DNA of 64,000 bases from Farysia itapuensis (lineage: Eukaryota > Basidiomycota > Ustilaginomycetes > Ustilaginales > Ustilaginaceae), in assembly GCA_023212645.1 (NCBI GenBank), contig JALBYC010000025.1:1-64000 (forward strand), written 5' to 3'. Both the position numbers and the translations under genes were made by a program. How positions within the stretch are numbered: position 1 is the stretch's first letter; each line of letters begins with the position of its first letter. Positions 1-9,015 of this stretch are shown in pieces. Below the pieces are notes generated by a model. The model was given only the letters and a program-made list of their open reading frames with translations, was not told where the DNA came from and made no database searches.

Positions 1-76
1 CATAAGCGGAGACCTCAGCGCACGGCTCCACGGTGGGCTAGTGGGCCCGTTCCTCCACCCCTGTCACTACCGTGAC
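1..76 (-). mobile_element. LTR-like repeat, copy 1 (cut by window edge)
   Basis: On the minus strand this block starts with TGTCACGGTAGTGACA at base 76 and runs left out of the window. About 65 bases match the block at 2113-2185 with a few substitutions and a short length difference. It begins exactly where the hAT-type coding sequence at 77-469 stops making sense, so it looks like a retroelement end inserted into an older DNA transposon. The TG start and inverted TGTCAC/GTGACA fit an LTR terminus. The other end is not visible. Confidence 0.6.
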
Positions 77-469
77 AAGATCCAGAGCTTCCTGTTCCGT
101 GCGGGTGATCCTGTCGCAGAAAGAAGACATGGGGCCACTCGACCTTCGCTTCTGCGAAGAGTCATGATCGGAATCAGAGCCGCCGTCTCTAGCACTCGGG
201 TTCTGGGGTCGCTTCTTCGGAGGGAATGTCCCTAGAGCATCCTTTCCGTCACCATACAGTATCTGATACTGTTGTCGATATTCTTCAACTCGGTCCGGAT
301 CCATCTTCTTGCATTGCTTCGCATGACCGTATCGACGTTGTCTTTGAATACCAACGCAAGACCAACCGCAGTGCTTGCATTGATTTTTCTTAGTCGCGAA
401 TTTTCCTTCCAGCTCGGAGCTGTCGACGGTGAAGTCTTGCAAAGACATGTCATCCGTCTGTCGAGGCAT
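77..469 (-). pseudogene. hAT transposase N-terminal fragment (BED-type zinc finger)
   Basis: An ATG at 469 opens about 130 codons with a C-x2-C-x14-H-x3-C cluster (C31, C34, H49, C53), as in BED fingers of hAT transposases. A basic, serine-rich linker follows, and then the segment FCDRITRTEQEAL. This resembles the start of the region that leads into the hAT catalytic core in fungal elements. The similarity stops at about base 77, where the LTR-like repeat begins, so the RNase H-like core and dimerisation region are missing. I read it as a dead fragment. The zinc-finger pattern is seen directly; the hAT assignment is from family knowledge and was not searched. Confidence 0.6.
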
Positions 470-1472
470 GGCTGCTACTCAGAGTTTCTTTGGACCGCTG
501 AATCTGGCGATATCTGCTAAAGACTGGTGACAGTGGTGAGTGAGAGCACTCTTGCTTGGTACACTCTAACGAGATCCGCAGCTACGAGCAAGAGACACGC
601 AAGTCGCGGGAACTCCTCATTGCCTATAGGTCTGTAGCACATAGTTCATGATCTTGTGTCTCGTGACGTGATCAATACGTTGTTCACCGTTAACAACGGT
701 CAATAACGAGGACCGTTTTCGGAAATATATGATCTATGCCATCCCTATGTGACAGTGCGCGCACCGGTGCATGTGGAGACAACCGTCATGTAGAATCAGC
801 CTCGCTTCGGAGGAGGCCGGACGGTCTCCGACTCCGGAGGCCTGAATTTATCCAACATCGCGATCGCTTCATATGAGTGGTCTTGAGAAGAGGTAAGGAG
901 TGTGACCGCATTGCATTAGGGAGATGCGAGCGTTTTCACCCTAATTACAGGACGGGCACCTTGAACGGCCTTGGCATCCTGCCCTAGAAGAGGTGACAGC
1001 GCGCTCGGAGCCCGTCGGCGGCGCTCAGATGTTGGTGAAGTTTTCGGCGCAGGTTGTCAATGCCTGGCTCAAGGAGAGGTTTTGGCCGAAGCACAGGCAG
1101 GCAAGGAGGTGAAAGAATCTTCAGATGAGAGAGAAGAACTGAGAGCGAACCACGCTAGAGTGAAGTGAACTACATGCGTGGCTACAATCTCCCGATCTAT
1201 CTAGATCTATCTCTACCGATCATGTCAGGGATCTGACAGTTGGGGTGTAGTAAGAAAGCCTTCAAAGCGGATACCATCGTTGTCAACGCCGGATGCGTCG
1301 TGTTTCATGTCCATGTCATCGGACAAAGACTTCAACTGCAGCTTCGTCTTCCTACACTCTAGGACGTCGTCCGAGAGTATGTTGCAGAAATTTTAGGGGT
1401 CCTTCATGTCGGCGTTCGCTTCGACCGTGCCGTATCCGGCTTGAAGAAACTCCGGGACCTCGGAGTCTTCTC
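470..1472. other. No recognisable gene; degenerate transposon-rich spacer
   Basis: Only short ORFs without recognisable motifs are present on either strand. There is a small AGATCTATCT-type duplication near 1195-1215. Given the transposon pieces on both sides, this is probably decayed element sequence, but I cannot assign it. Confidence 0.4.
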
Positions 1473-1778
1473 CGTGGACTTGCCAATATGAAACTGTATG
1501 CTCACAGCTTGGTAACTGGCTTGACCCTCCTTTAAGCGCCAGATACCAACCGCACAGATCTTGTCGGGGGAGATCTATGTCCGTTTTCCAGGTGTAAGTT
1601 CAGACAAGTGAGGAACCATGGCATCGACGATGTACCTGAAGACCTCTCGTGGGACTCGAAAATTGGTCTTGAACCTCTCATCGGACCATCCGAGGACCTC
1701 AATCTCCCAGAAGACTGGGTTTCGAACGATGGGAGCTGGGGAAATTTTTCGGGATTGACTTTGAAATCTTGGTCGCAA
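1473..1778 (-). pseudogene. Broken PIF/Harbinger transposase fragment
   Basis: Read on the minus strand, the segment contains SDERFKTNFRVPREVFRYIV, matching the N-terminal region of Harbinger-type (HARBI1-like) DDE transposases. It ends in GKRT and an in-frame stop at about 1575. After the stop the same frame resumes with ISPDKICAVGIWRL and then QFHIGKST, the next conserved block of the family. Beyond GKST at about 1473 the frame is lost and the catalytic DDE part is not recognisable. It abuts gag-like sequence at about 1800, so the pieces are nested or joined by deletion. A remnant is certain; the family name is quite likely. Confidence 0.6.
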
Positions 1779-1800
1779 ATTCGCGCCGTGAACATGCCCT

Positions 1801-1950
1801 TAGCAAGATTTTTTGTTCTTGGTCCGGGTCTTCTCTTTTGGCGGGTTCTTGGTCTTGTTCTTTTACTTGAGAAAGGGTGGCGGTGGCGGGTCCACTGATC
1901 TCGAGCTTTAGCCTGTTTTCTTCAGACGCGCTACGAGTGGTGGGGCCCAT
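1801..1950 (-). pseudogene. Ty3/gypsy gag 5' end fragment
   Basis: An ATG at 1950 opens MGPTTRSASEENRLKLEI followed by a Gln/Glu/Lys-rich stretch. This is typical of the first residues of fungal Ty3/gypsy Gag. It lies 22 bases downstream (minus sense) of the candidate LTR end at 1972, the expected position for a gag start. The reading frame loses sense near 1800, where the Harbinger-like fragment starts. About 50 codons survive. Confidence 0.5.
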
Positions 1951-1960
1951 GGTTTTGCTG

Positions 1961-1969
1961 ATCGAAGAT
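1961..1969 (-). other. Candidate self-primer binding site of LTR element
   Basis: Just inside the candidate LTR end, the minus strand reads ATCTTCGAT. The exact reverse complement, ATCGAAGAT, occurs inside the LTR at 2042-2034, about 40 bases downstream of a TATATT box (2083-2078), where the transcript would be expected to start. Such pairing of the RNA 5' end with the site next to the LTR is the self-priming arrangement known for Tf1/sushi-type elements. The nine-base match is seen directly; the function is inferred. Confidence 0.4.
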
Positions 1970-1971
1970 AA

Positions 1972-2185
1972 TGTCAGAAAGCCGTGTCGAATGGGGAGAG
2001 AAGGACGGGCACTGCCAGTGAGAGGGAAAAAAGATCTTCGATGAGGGAAGAAGAGCGCAAATAGTACTGTGCAATGGAATATATGTACTATGCTCCTGAG
2101 GTCGTTGCATATGAAGCCTCAGCGCACGGCCGCACGGAGGTGGGCTGGTGGCCTCTGTTCCTCCACTCCTGTCACTACCGTGACA
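1972..2185 (-). mobile_element. Candidate LTR (Ty3/gypsy), copy 2
   Basis: On the minus strand a 214-bp unit begins TGTCA (2185) and ends TGACA (1972), giving a five-base inverted terminus with TG...CA ends. It has a TATATT box at 2083-2078 and is followed by a possible primer-binding site and a gag start. Its first 65-70 bases repeat the sequence at 1-76. Upstream (2187-2785) lies a gag fragment from a related element, so this LTR either follows an internally deleted copy or inserted into it. The exact inner end is chosen from the inverted termini only. Confidence 0.5.
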
Positions 2186-2186
2186 G

Positions 2187-2785
2187 AAACCTTCCTTGCC
2201 CCAATTAAGCTGAGCCGAGAGAGCGAAGAAGTCTGCAGCGCAATGGGCGGCAGAGCCCGTCTGGCGTAGTGCGCGGAGACGCCGGTTGTTGCTGGCCCAT
2301 AGATCCGGTTCTCCGAGATTCTCGAGCAGCGTTCGGCAGAAAATGCGAAGGATCCGAACATCTCGTGCGCTTCGGAAGAGTTTCGCTTGTCCAAGTGGGG
2401 CTGGGCCCACGTGAATACGAAATCCTTGAGGTAGAATACCACGAAGTCGATCTTCGACATCTCGCTAGGGAAAGCGCCAGTAGGGCAAGCTGACACGAAC
2501 TACTTGCGTTGCGACAGGAAAGCCTCACAGCCGCTCTGGTTCTTTCCGTCGAATTTGGGGGGCTTGTCGAGGTACCTGGGGATCAGGTTGACAGGGTGAT
2601 GGGTTGAATTACGGGTTCGTCATTAGGAGTTTGGTCGAGTGTACCCTCGGGGCGGCCGACGAGGTGGTTGTTGGTGACTTGCATCAGCTCAGCGTTGTGT
2701 CCGTTCTGCCGCTGGACTTGTGCGGGGAACCCAGCGATGGCAACGGCATCTATGTGGTCGGAGTAGGCGTTTACGTCGACAGAAA
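2187..2785 (-). pseudogene. Ty3/gypsy gag fragment with stop and frameshifts
   Basis: Three minus-strand frames join into one Gag-like reading. About 2785-2585 gives DAVAIAGFPAQVQRQNG followed by LMQVTNNHLVGRPEGTLDQ. About 2580-2345 gives LIPRYLDKPPKFDGKNQSG, then KIDFVVFYLKDFVFTWAQPH, the capsid-like core with its conserved Trp. About 2345-2187 gives ENLGEPDLWASNNRRLRALR. Shifts occur near 2580 and 2345 and there is a premature TAG at 2502-2500. The reading ends abruptly at the LTR start. This is clearly a decayed Ty3/gypsy Gag. It contains no pol, protease or integrase. Confidence 0.7.
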
Positions 2786-3282
2786 GTCATTCTCCAACGA
2801 AATCCGCAACTGATCGGAAGGGGATGGTCGCATATCTGGAACTTAGCGTGTGGATAGGCGGAACCTGACGAGAAAAAGCACGACGCGAGAGATCCAAAAG
2901 ACAGGCAAGCGAGCGAGGGTGGGACCAGCTGTTGGACTTGCTAGGGACGGACGACATAGGCGAGGTGTTCAGGTGGCGACAGAGCGTCATGAAGTGTTGA
3001 GGGCAAGAGCCTGGGGAGAAGACTATGGTGGCGACAACGGCGTGCTATATATACGTGAGTAAGGGGCTGTACATCTTGCCGTGCATGTCAAGGTTGCTAG
3101 TCTGGACAAAGGTCAAGAGCATTGAGCGCTGGATGTGGTCGAGCTGAACAAAGGGTTTGTGTCACAACGATGTCAGCAAATTCCATGAGCTGAGCTGAGC
3201 GAGCTGAGACCAAAACGGCAGTGTCTTACGACTGTGGCTCGAGCCTCTGCAGAGCCTATCGATTGAGCCTGCACCCCTTGCA
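2786..3282. other. Unassigned spacer right of the gag remnant
   Basis: Short ORFs on both strands show no recognised motif. A TATATATAC run occurs near 3047 and small GAGCTGAG-type tandem units near 3186-3206. ACAAAGG-type words at about 3104 and 3148 anticipate the repeat array to the right. No gene is supported. Confidence 0.4.
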
Positions 3283-3637
3283 CTTTGTTCCCTTTGTTCT
3301 TTGGTTCTTTTCTCTCTTTTGTTGTCTTCCCCTTTGTTCCGGTATTGTCATGTGTTCTCTTCTCCTTTGTTTCTTGCCTATCAATTGTTCTCCTATACTT
3401 CACTCCCTCTAATCCTTTGCAGTCTTCTCTTTTGTTCCCTCTTATCTATCATCTTCTGTGATCCTTTGTTCCCTCTAAGAGGGAGTCTCTCGGGATAATA
3501 GGACGCTAGACTAAGCTGCTGTCTTTGGTCACTCTGATTCTTTGTTCCCTCTTGTCGCTTGTGCCTTCTTTTCGTTTATCATCTCTAACCCATGATTTCC
3601 GCCTGTATATTGTTTACTCTTGCCCTTTGTTCCCTCT
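3283..3637 (+). repeat. Dispersed CCTTTGTTCCCTCT-type repeat array
   Basis: TTTGTTCCCTCT is present exactly four times (3431-3442, 3465-3476, 3541-3552, 3626-3637). Partial copies occur at about 3283, 3293, 3331 and 3363 in a T/C-rich stretch. Spacing is irregular, so this is not a simple tandem satellite. The minus strand reads AGAGGGAACAAAGG. At 3289-3297 it contains ACAAAGGGA, the word described as the pheromone response element of Ustilago. Whether any protein binds here is unknown. Confidence 0.7.
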
Positions 3638-3658
3638 CGTTCTTTCATCCCCTTCTCT

Positions 3659-4035
3659 TTAGTATAACGTAGGTAAGATGAACCATAAGTCTCCCTTCCA
3701 TGCATCATTGTACTTAAGCTCCGAATCGTTCAGCCGTCCACCTCCGAAGTGGAACACGATTACATTCTCCCCGAGAGAGGTAAAGCATTTGTGGTGCAAG
3801 ACACTAAAACGTGCCCTGTGGAAATACGAAGCCTGCCCAGTGCTACTGTAGGCTTGGCACGCTGTCTGGTTTCCAGCTCCTGAGCCTACAAGGCATGCAT
3901 TAACACCATTGAGAGCTGCATTCGGTACCTTTTTGAGGCACTCAGCGCTATTCGTGCAAATTCGGCCGTTTCCAATGCGCCACACACACGCGAACCATAC
4001 TTGACAATAGAACCATACTTTGACAACATCGAATT
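3659..4035 (-). pseudogene. Start-less cysteine-containing ORF, possible small secreted protein remnant
   Basis: An open frame runs from a stop at about 4036 to a TAA at 3661-3659 without any ATG. It encodes about 125 residues with several cysteines, including ICTNSAECLKKV, CQAYSSTGQASYFHRA and HFGGGRLNDSELKYNDAWK. The composition (Cys, Gly, Asn, aromatic residues) resembles small secreted fungal proteins, and the N-terminal part is hydrophobic (VWFYCQVWFACVW). The missing start suggests a lost first exon or a pseudogene. A 14-base near-duplication (CAAGTATGGTTC / CAAAGTATGGTTC) sits at its 5' end. I do not recognise the family and propose no activity. Confidence 0.3.
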
Positions 4036-4121
4036 AAGATCGTGCAATTTTTGTCGAGGTAGAGCGCGGGTGCGATAAGTAAAAGGAGGCAAGGTGTTGT
4101 GGGACCCGAATTATTGCGGTT

Positions 4122-5982
4122 TTAGTTCTTTGCAGTGGGCTGTACACTGTCGTTTGACGAGTCCGAGTCGTGCGAGGTGCGTTTCATGTCGACCAATTCG
4201 TCGCTGACGCAATTTTGTTTGTTGCCGAGTTTGCGGTTGCTGAGAAGCAAGCCGAGGATGATGGGGGGAACAGAGAGGACGATTCCGACGATGAGGAGGG
4301 TGTGGACGTAGGAGTTGTAGGCATTAATGATGCCGGTACGTTCCGGGGATCCAATGGGGTAGGTGGTGAGGTAGCCTGTGGGGTTGCCGTAGATGGCAGC
4401 ACGTGTGGCGGCGTCCAAGTTGGGAAGGTATCGCTCGAGGTATCCCGGCAGCGTGTTGGTCTGAACAGCACCGACGACGGCAGAACCACAAGCGCCTCCG
4501 ATTTCGGTAAGCAGGAGGAAGTAGGCAGTGACAGTGGCAACGTCCTGGTGTCGGACGCTGACTTGGGCAGCAACTTGCAGTGTCACGCCCAAGAAGCCTC
4601 CACCAAGTCCCTGCAGCACCTGCGGGATCACGACTTGGAAGGTCGACGATGCGGCGTCCCGGTATCGAATCATCAGTCCGATGCCAAGCATACGAATGCA
4701 CGAGCCTGCAACCAGCGTCCACTTGTAGTTCTTGGTGGCGAGCGAGATAAAGCCAGCAGCGATGCCGAAGATGGTAAGGGCAAGAGACTGACAGTTGGAA
4801 TAGTACAAAGCATCGGAGTCGTTGAAGTCCTTGACCACCATGACCCAGACATAGGCGGGCGTCCACGAAACGTAGAAGCTGAAGAAGTCAAAGAAGCCGA
4901 TCCAGGTGGCGAGATGGACATCCTTGTTGAGTCTCCAGCGACGGTTGAGGATGGGGACAGGCGAGACAAATTCCCAAGCGACAAAGAGGATCAGCATGAC
5001 ACCGCCAATGACAAGCATGGCAATGATCCAGCCCGTCTGCCAGCCGTTGGACTGCAACTTGGCGAGTTGAAGCGGCAGGAGGACGAGAAGAAATCCAACG
5101 CAGAGTAGAAAGAGACCAAGCATATCCGTGTCCTTGAGAAAGGAGAGCACAGCGCGGGTGAAGGACATGTTCCGGTATGGGTGGGTGGGAACGAGACCTT
5201 TTGCCTTTGCTCGGCGCTGGTTGACGGCCAGCGCAAGGATGATGGAGAAGGCGGCGACAGGAGCGCAGATGCAGAAGAAGCCTGGACCCCAACGCCACTT
5301 GTTGGAAGTCACGCCAAAGGGAGCGAGAGCAGCAGTGATACGGGGAGCAATGGCAAAGTTGACAATGTAGGGGACGCTGAGCAGCCCGATGGACGCGCCT
5401 CGCCACTTTGTCGAGATGTAGTCAGCAACAACGATCTGCTGCATGATCTGTACGCCTGTGTTGCCGATGGCGTAGAGGACGGTACCACCAGCGACGTCTC
5501 GTGTGGTCTGCGAAACAGCAATGACGATGAATCCGATGACCCAGAAGAAGACGGAGAGCGCATAGGCCTCGGCACGTCCAAAGACGTCTGCAAACTTGGC
5601 AATGGGGAACTTGCCCACGGCGATAAGAACGCCTTGAACAACGGCAATGGCGGTGTAGGCTGGGTAGTCGTTGAACTGGGTGGTGGCGGCTGTCTGCCAC
5701 GCATACATGGTGTTGTTGTCCAGACCGTAAAGATAAGCAACCATGGCGATACTGTGATGTACGCAGTAGCGTCAGACGGATGGTCGCACTGGGGATGCGT
5801 GAACAAAAGAAGACTTACCCGATGATGCCGACCCAGAGAGTCCAGCCGGCGATGCTTCTACCAGCTTCGGCAGAGACAACACCAATTTGCTTATCGTGAA
5901 GGGTGACCTCGGAGGACGCGGAGGAGTCGACCGAGTAGGGACGACCTCGTTCCACCTGCTCTTCCTGATGGGGTTGGGACAT
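4122..5982 (-). CDS. Siderophore-iron transporter, MFS (SIT/ARN type)
   Basis: A plasma- or endosomal-membrane importer of ferric siderophores, by family. Exons are 5982-5819 and 5751-4122 with a 67-base intron (GTAAGT...ACATCACAG), giving 597 residues. The splice joins WTLWVGIIG to IAMVAYLYGLDNNTMYAW, the first helix and the signature loop of the family (YGLDxxT). Further evidence is the MFS motif in loop 2-3 (KFADVFGRAEAY), about 14 hydrophobic segments, a conserved RWGPGFFCI region and a polar tail. The start is the first in-frame ATG; an upstream TTG frame has no support. Three ATCTGATAA boxes lie in the 5' region (6044-6443), suggesting repression by an iron-sensing GATA factor. No siderophore biosynthesis gene is adjacent, so xenosiderophore use is possible. 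Confidence 0.9.
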
Positions 5983-6043
5983 GGTTGCGAGGGGTATATA
6001 CTCGTACTCTGTCAAAGAGGGAATGATGGGAAGAAGGAAAAGA

Positions 6044-6443
6044 TTATCAGATCAAAACCGCCTCTTTTTAAGCAGCAACGTCCTCTGCGCGCAAGATAGC
6101 AAAGAAACACCGGTTCAGTGCCCTGCAATCTAAGCGAAGAACATGTGTCGTTCTGACTCACCTCGTGCACAGGAAGGGGACGCAGAAGGGAAAGGACTGT
6201 CGGGCGTGTCCGGACGGTGGCGCAGAGCCAATCAGAAAAAGCTCCGAAAGAGGGACGATGAGCGAAGATATGCGCAGACGAGTAGCAATGACGGAGAGAA
6301 AGCAAAGAGAAGGCAGGAATGCCATCTGATAAGCAAGAACCGCAGGAAATATTCAAATACCGCATTTGGGCATTTGACCAGTCAAAGTGGCCAACTTTTG
6401 TAGTTGCTTTTCGCCAAGAATTTGAAGCAATCTCATCTGATAA
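6044..6443 (-). promoter_or_regulatory. Three iron-type GATA boxes upstream of the siderophore transporter
   Basis: ATCTGATAA occurs exactly at 6324-6332 and 6435-6443 (plus strand) and as its reverse complement TTATCAGAT at 6044-6052. This equals the extended ATCWGATAA site reported for fungal iron-responsive GATA repressors (SreA, Fep1 and Urbs1 family). The boxes are 62, 342 and 453 bases upstream of the transporter ATG. The rest of 5983-6627 holds the 3' flank of cef1, a TATATACCCC run near 5991-5999 and no gene. Confidence 0.75.
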
Positions 6444-6627
6444 AAAAAAAGAAGTTTTTTTTCGCCTGCTTTTCACGGCACGGTTTTACCGGAAGGAATT
6501 GGCTTGAGCACAAGGTCCTCGGTTCGCTTTTGAAACACAGACCGCGGTCTGATTGGGCACATGCAAATAACGGGACGGGTATAACACCGGTGCCTAGCAC
6601 CGAGTCTTGGCGCGCAATTACGAGCGA

Positions 6628-9015
6628 TTATTGGACAGGTATGTTGAATGCCTCGGCATGGCGCATGTCGATCTGGACTTGAAGCAATTCGCACTCTTCC
6701 TGTAGCTCCTTCTTCTGCGCGTCGAGGTCACGGAAGTGGTGCTGCGAGGTGCGCTCGCGGCTTTCCAGTCGGTTCACCTCGCGTTGAAGCGAGTCAAGAC
6801 GCTCGGCTTTCCCGCCCTGTTCCTCCCGATACAGCCGTTGAAAGACGTTGAGCGAAACGTCCGTCTCAGTCAGCGCAGCAAACTGCTCCTTGAGGCTATC
6901 GGCCAAGGCACTCGAGCGAGCTTGGTATCCTCCAAGTAGCTTGCCCAGTGTTTTCTCGCCCTTGGTAGCCAGAGAGGCCCGCTCGGCTAACTTGGCACGC
7001 GTGTCTTCCAACGCCATACTGAGTGCACCCTTGTCGTTTCGCAAGGCGCGCCACTGTGCACAGAGGCTTTCCCCAAATTGAACCAGTAATGCCTCGTCGT
7101 CGTTGATGGCAGCAATGATGAGCTTCTGCAGCGCTTCTGGGGATGCGCCGGGAAATCCCACCTGTTCCGCCAATTCCATGTGTACCAGACTGCGGGCTGC
7201 TGAGATGGACTCGTCCGACAGAGGTTCGAGAAGGATCGAGTCCGGGTCGGGATGCTTGCCTCCTGGCAGGGGATGCATGTTGGCATCGTGATGCATCAAA
7301 AGCACCGACTCGCGACCCACCAGGGCCTGCACGCGTTGCTCCAGCGTCGTTGCCTTTTGCGCGTCCAGCCGTTTCAACAAGGACTCTAGCTCGACCACCG
7401 CTGGTCGAGGCAAATTGCGTTGCACCGTCTGACTTCGCCGGGCTAGTGCTTTCTGCAGGTCTCGTTGCTGCTTCTGTGCCAGCTTGGCATCACGTAGTGC
7501 AGCATCCTCTTCCGATAGCGGAGCTGCATCGGTAACGTGATCCACTTCCTCGTCCTCGTCTTGGTCGCCGTCGACGAGCTCAAAGTTGTTTTGTGGGGCG
7601 GGCAGAGAAGAGAGGCCAAGTCGGAGCTGGTGCTGAGCCTGTGCGCGTGCCTGCTTGAGCTGCTTGGGCGTACTCGACGCAAGCTGCTGTCCTTCAAGCA
7701 CGCCGAGATGATCACGAAGAGGCGTTTGCATAGGTGAAGCGCGTGGCCCATCCGCCGATCTTGGCGTCATAAGCGGGTTGGGTGTTTGGCCATAGTCTGC
7801 GCTTTGTGCAGAGCGAATCTCGACGTTGGCATCTCCCAGCAAAGGTGTCTGTGCACTAGACATGAGGCGTAAGTTGCGAGCTTCTCGCATAACTGTGTCT
7901 TCATCTGGTGCTCGTTGTGGCGTGCGTGCCATCTTGGCTGAGTCAAGGCTAGAGTACTCGCCCAACAAACTTCCCGTGGCTTCGTTCGATGCGTCGGCTA
8001 CTAGAGACCGGGTGCGCTCTCCAGCCTGACCAAGCTTGACAATTTGTTCTAGTTCGTCTTCGTCTACTTGTGCAGCTGGCAGGTTCAATTTGCGACGTTT
8101 CGAGATCTGCTCGGCTTCTTTGAGTTTGCGGATCTGTTCCTCGTTTCTACCGGCCATTGCTTGCTTTGCCTGTTTGCTCTTTTCGTCTGCTTCGTGCTGA
8201 CGTTTCCCCTTTTGATCATCTTGAGACTGGTCTCGGTTGTTGAGTGCTGCAAGTGTCTTGCCGATGGGCGCTTGATACTCTTTGTTCACTTCCAGACTCG
8301 TGTCGTAGAAGCCGAGTGCTGGCTTCTTCTCAAACGGAATGTCGGCGTTGAAGTCCATCTCGCCCTTTTTGGGCTTTGGTCTGGTCATGATCCCTGCCGC
8401 TTTGAGTTCTCGACGTTTCTGTAACATGGAGAGACGTCGAGATTCTTCAAGCGCTCGTTCACGGGCTTTTCGCTTGGCCTTTTTGCCCTGTGTATTGGCT
8501 AGACGAGCCCTTGCTTCGCTTAGCATCTCCTTTTCGTCTTCGTCCATGTCGATGGGGTCAGGTCGAGCAGGCTTGGTTTCTGGGTTGGGATCAATCTCTC
8601 CTGGGCGAAGTTTGCGTACGTCTTCTGCGGTGGGGGCTGTCTCGCCTGTGCCTGTGAGTGCCAAATTGCTACCACTTGCCTGATCTTCTTGAGCTTCAGC
8701 CTCGTCCAGCAGCTTCTGATATCTTTCGAGACACTGGTTTGCCGTGCGTCCTACGATGGGAGCAATAGTGCGCCATTGTGTGGGCATGAGCTTGGCGAGA
8801 TGCAGAAGCTTTTCGTCTTCTTCCCTTGACCACTCTGTCTTTTTGATGGAGGGATCGAGCCACTCATACCATCTTGCCTTGCACTGCTTGGGTGTCTTTC
8901 GCACCAGCAGAGACGAAATGCGGGCCCATTGGTTGAGACCATACTTGGAGATGGCCACTTTGAGGATCTCGTCCTCGGTGTTCTTCCACACGCCACCTTT
9001 GATGATGACCCGCAT
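6628..9015 (-). CDS. CEF1: Pre-mRNA-splicing factor Cef1/CDC5L
   Basis: A core subunit of the nuclear NineTeen (Prp19) complex that stays with the spliceosome through both catalytic steps. The ORF codes for 795 residues without introns. Two Myb repeats stand at the N-terminus, about residues 6-55 (GGVWKNTEDEILKVAI) and 57-105 (TEWSREEDEKLLHLAKL, then VGRTANQCLERYQKLL). They are followed by a basic region (KKAKRKARERALEESRRLSM) and the family segment EKKPALGFYDTSLE. The long C-terminal half is coiled-coil and charged. The ATG at 9015 starts MRVIIKGG, the usual start of the family; upstream codons lack ATG. It is tail-to-promoter with the siderophore transporter and divergent from the bZIP gene. 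Confidence 0.95.
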   Translation of the reverse strand: MRVIIKGGVWKNTEDEILKVAISKYGLNQWARISSLLVRKTPKQCKARWYEWLDPSIKKTEWSREEDEKLLHLAKLMPTQWRTIAPIVGRTANQCLERYQKLLDEAEAQEDQASGSNLALTGTGETAPTAEDVRKLRPGEIDPNPETKPARPDPIDMDEDEKEMLSEARARLANTQGKKAKRKARERALEESRRLSMLQKRRELKAAGIMTRPKPKKGEMDFNADIPFEKKPALGFYDTSLEVNKEYQAPIGKTLAALNNRDQSQDDQKGKRQHEADEKSKQAKQAMAGRNEEQIRKLKEAEQISKRRKLNLPAAQVDEDELEQIVKLGQAGERTRSLVADASNEATGSLLGEYSSLDSAKMARTPQRAPDEDTVMREARNLRLMSSAQTPLLGDANVEIRSAQSADYGQTPNPLMTPRSADGPRASPMQTPLRDHLGVLEGQQLASSTPKQLKQARAQAQHQLRLGLSSLPAPQNNFELVDGDQDEDEEVDHVTDAAPLSEEDAALRDAKLAQKQQRDLQKALARRSQTVQRNLPRPAVVELESLLKRLDAQKATTLEQRVQALVGRESVLLMHHDANMHPLPGGKHPDPDSILLEPLSDESISAARSLVHMELAEQVGFPGASPEALQKLIIAAINDDEALLVQFGESLCAQWRALRNDKGALSMALEDTRAKLAERASLATKGEKTLGKLLGGYQARSSALADSLKEQFAALTETDVSLNVFQRLYREEQGGKAERLDSLQREVNRLESRERTSQHHFRDLDAQKKELQEECELLQVQIDMRHAEAFNIPVQ

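Noticed and set aside
4170..5108. 312-codon plus-strand ORF
   Set aside because: Antisense to the siderophore transporter; Asp/Gly/Val-rich shadow without motif.
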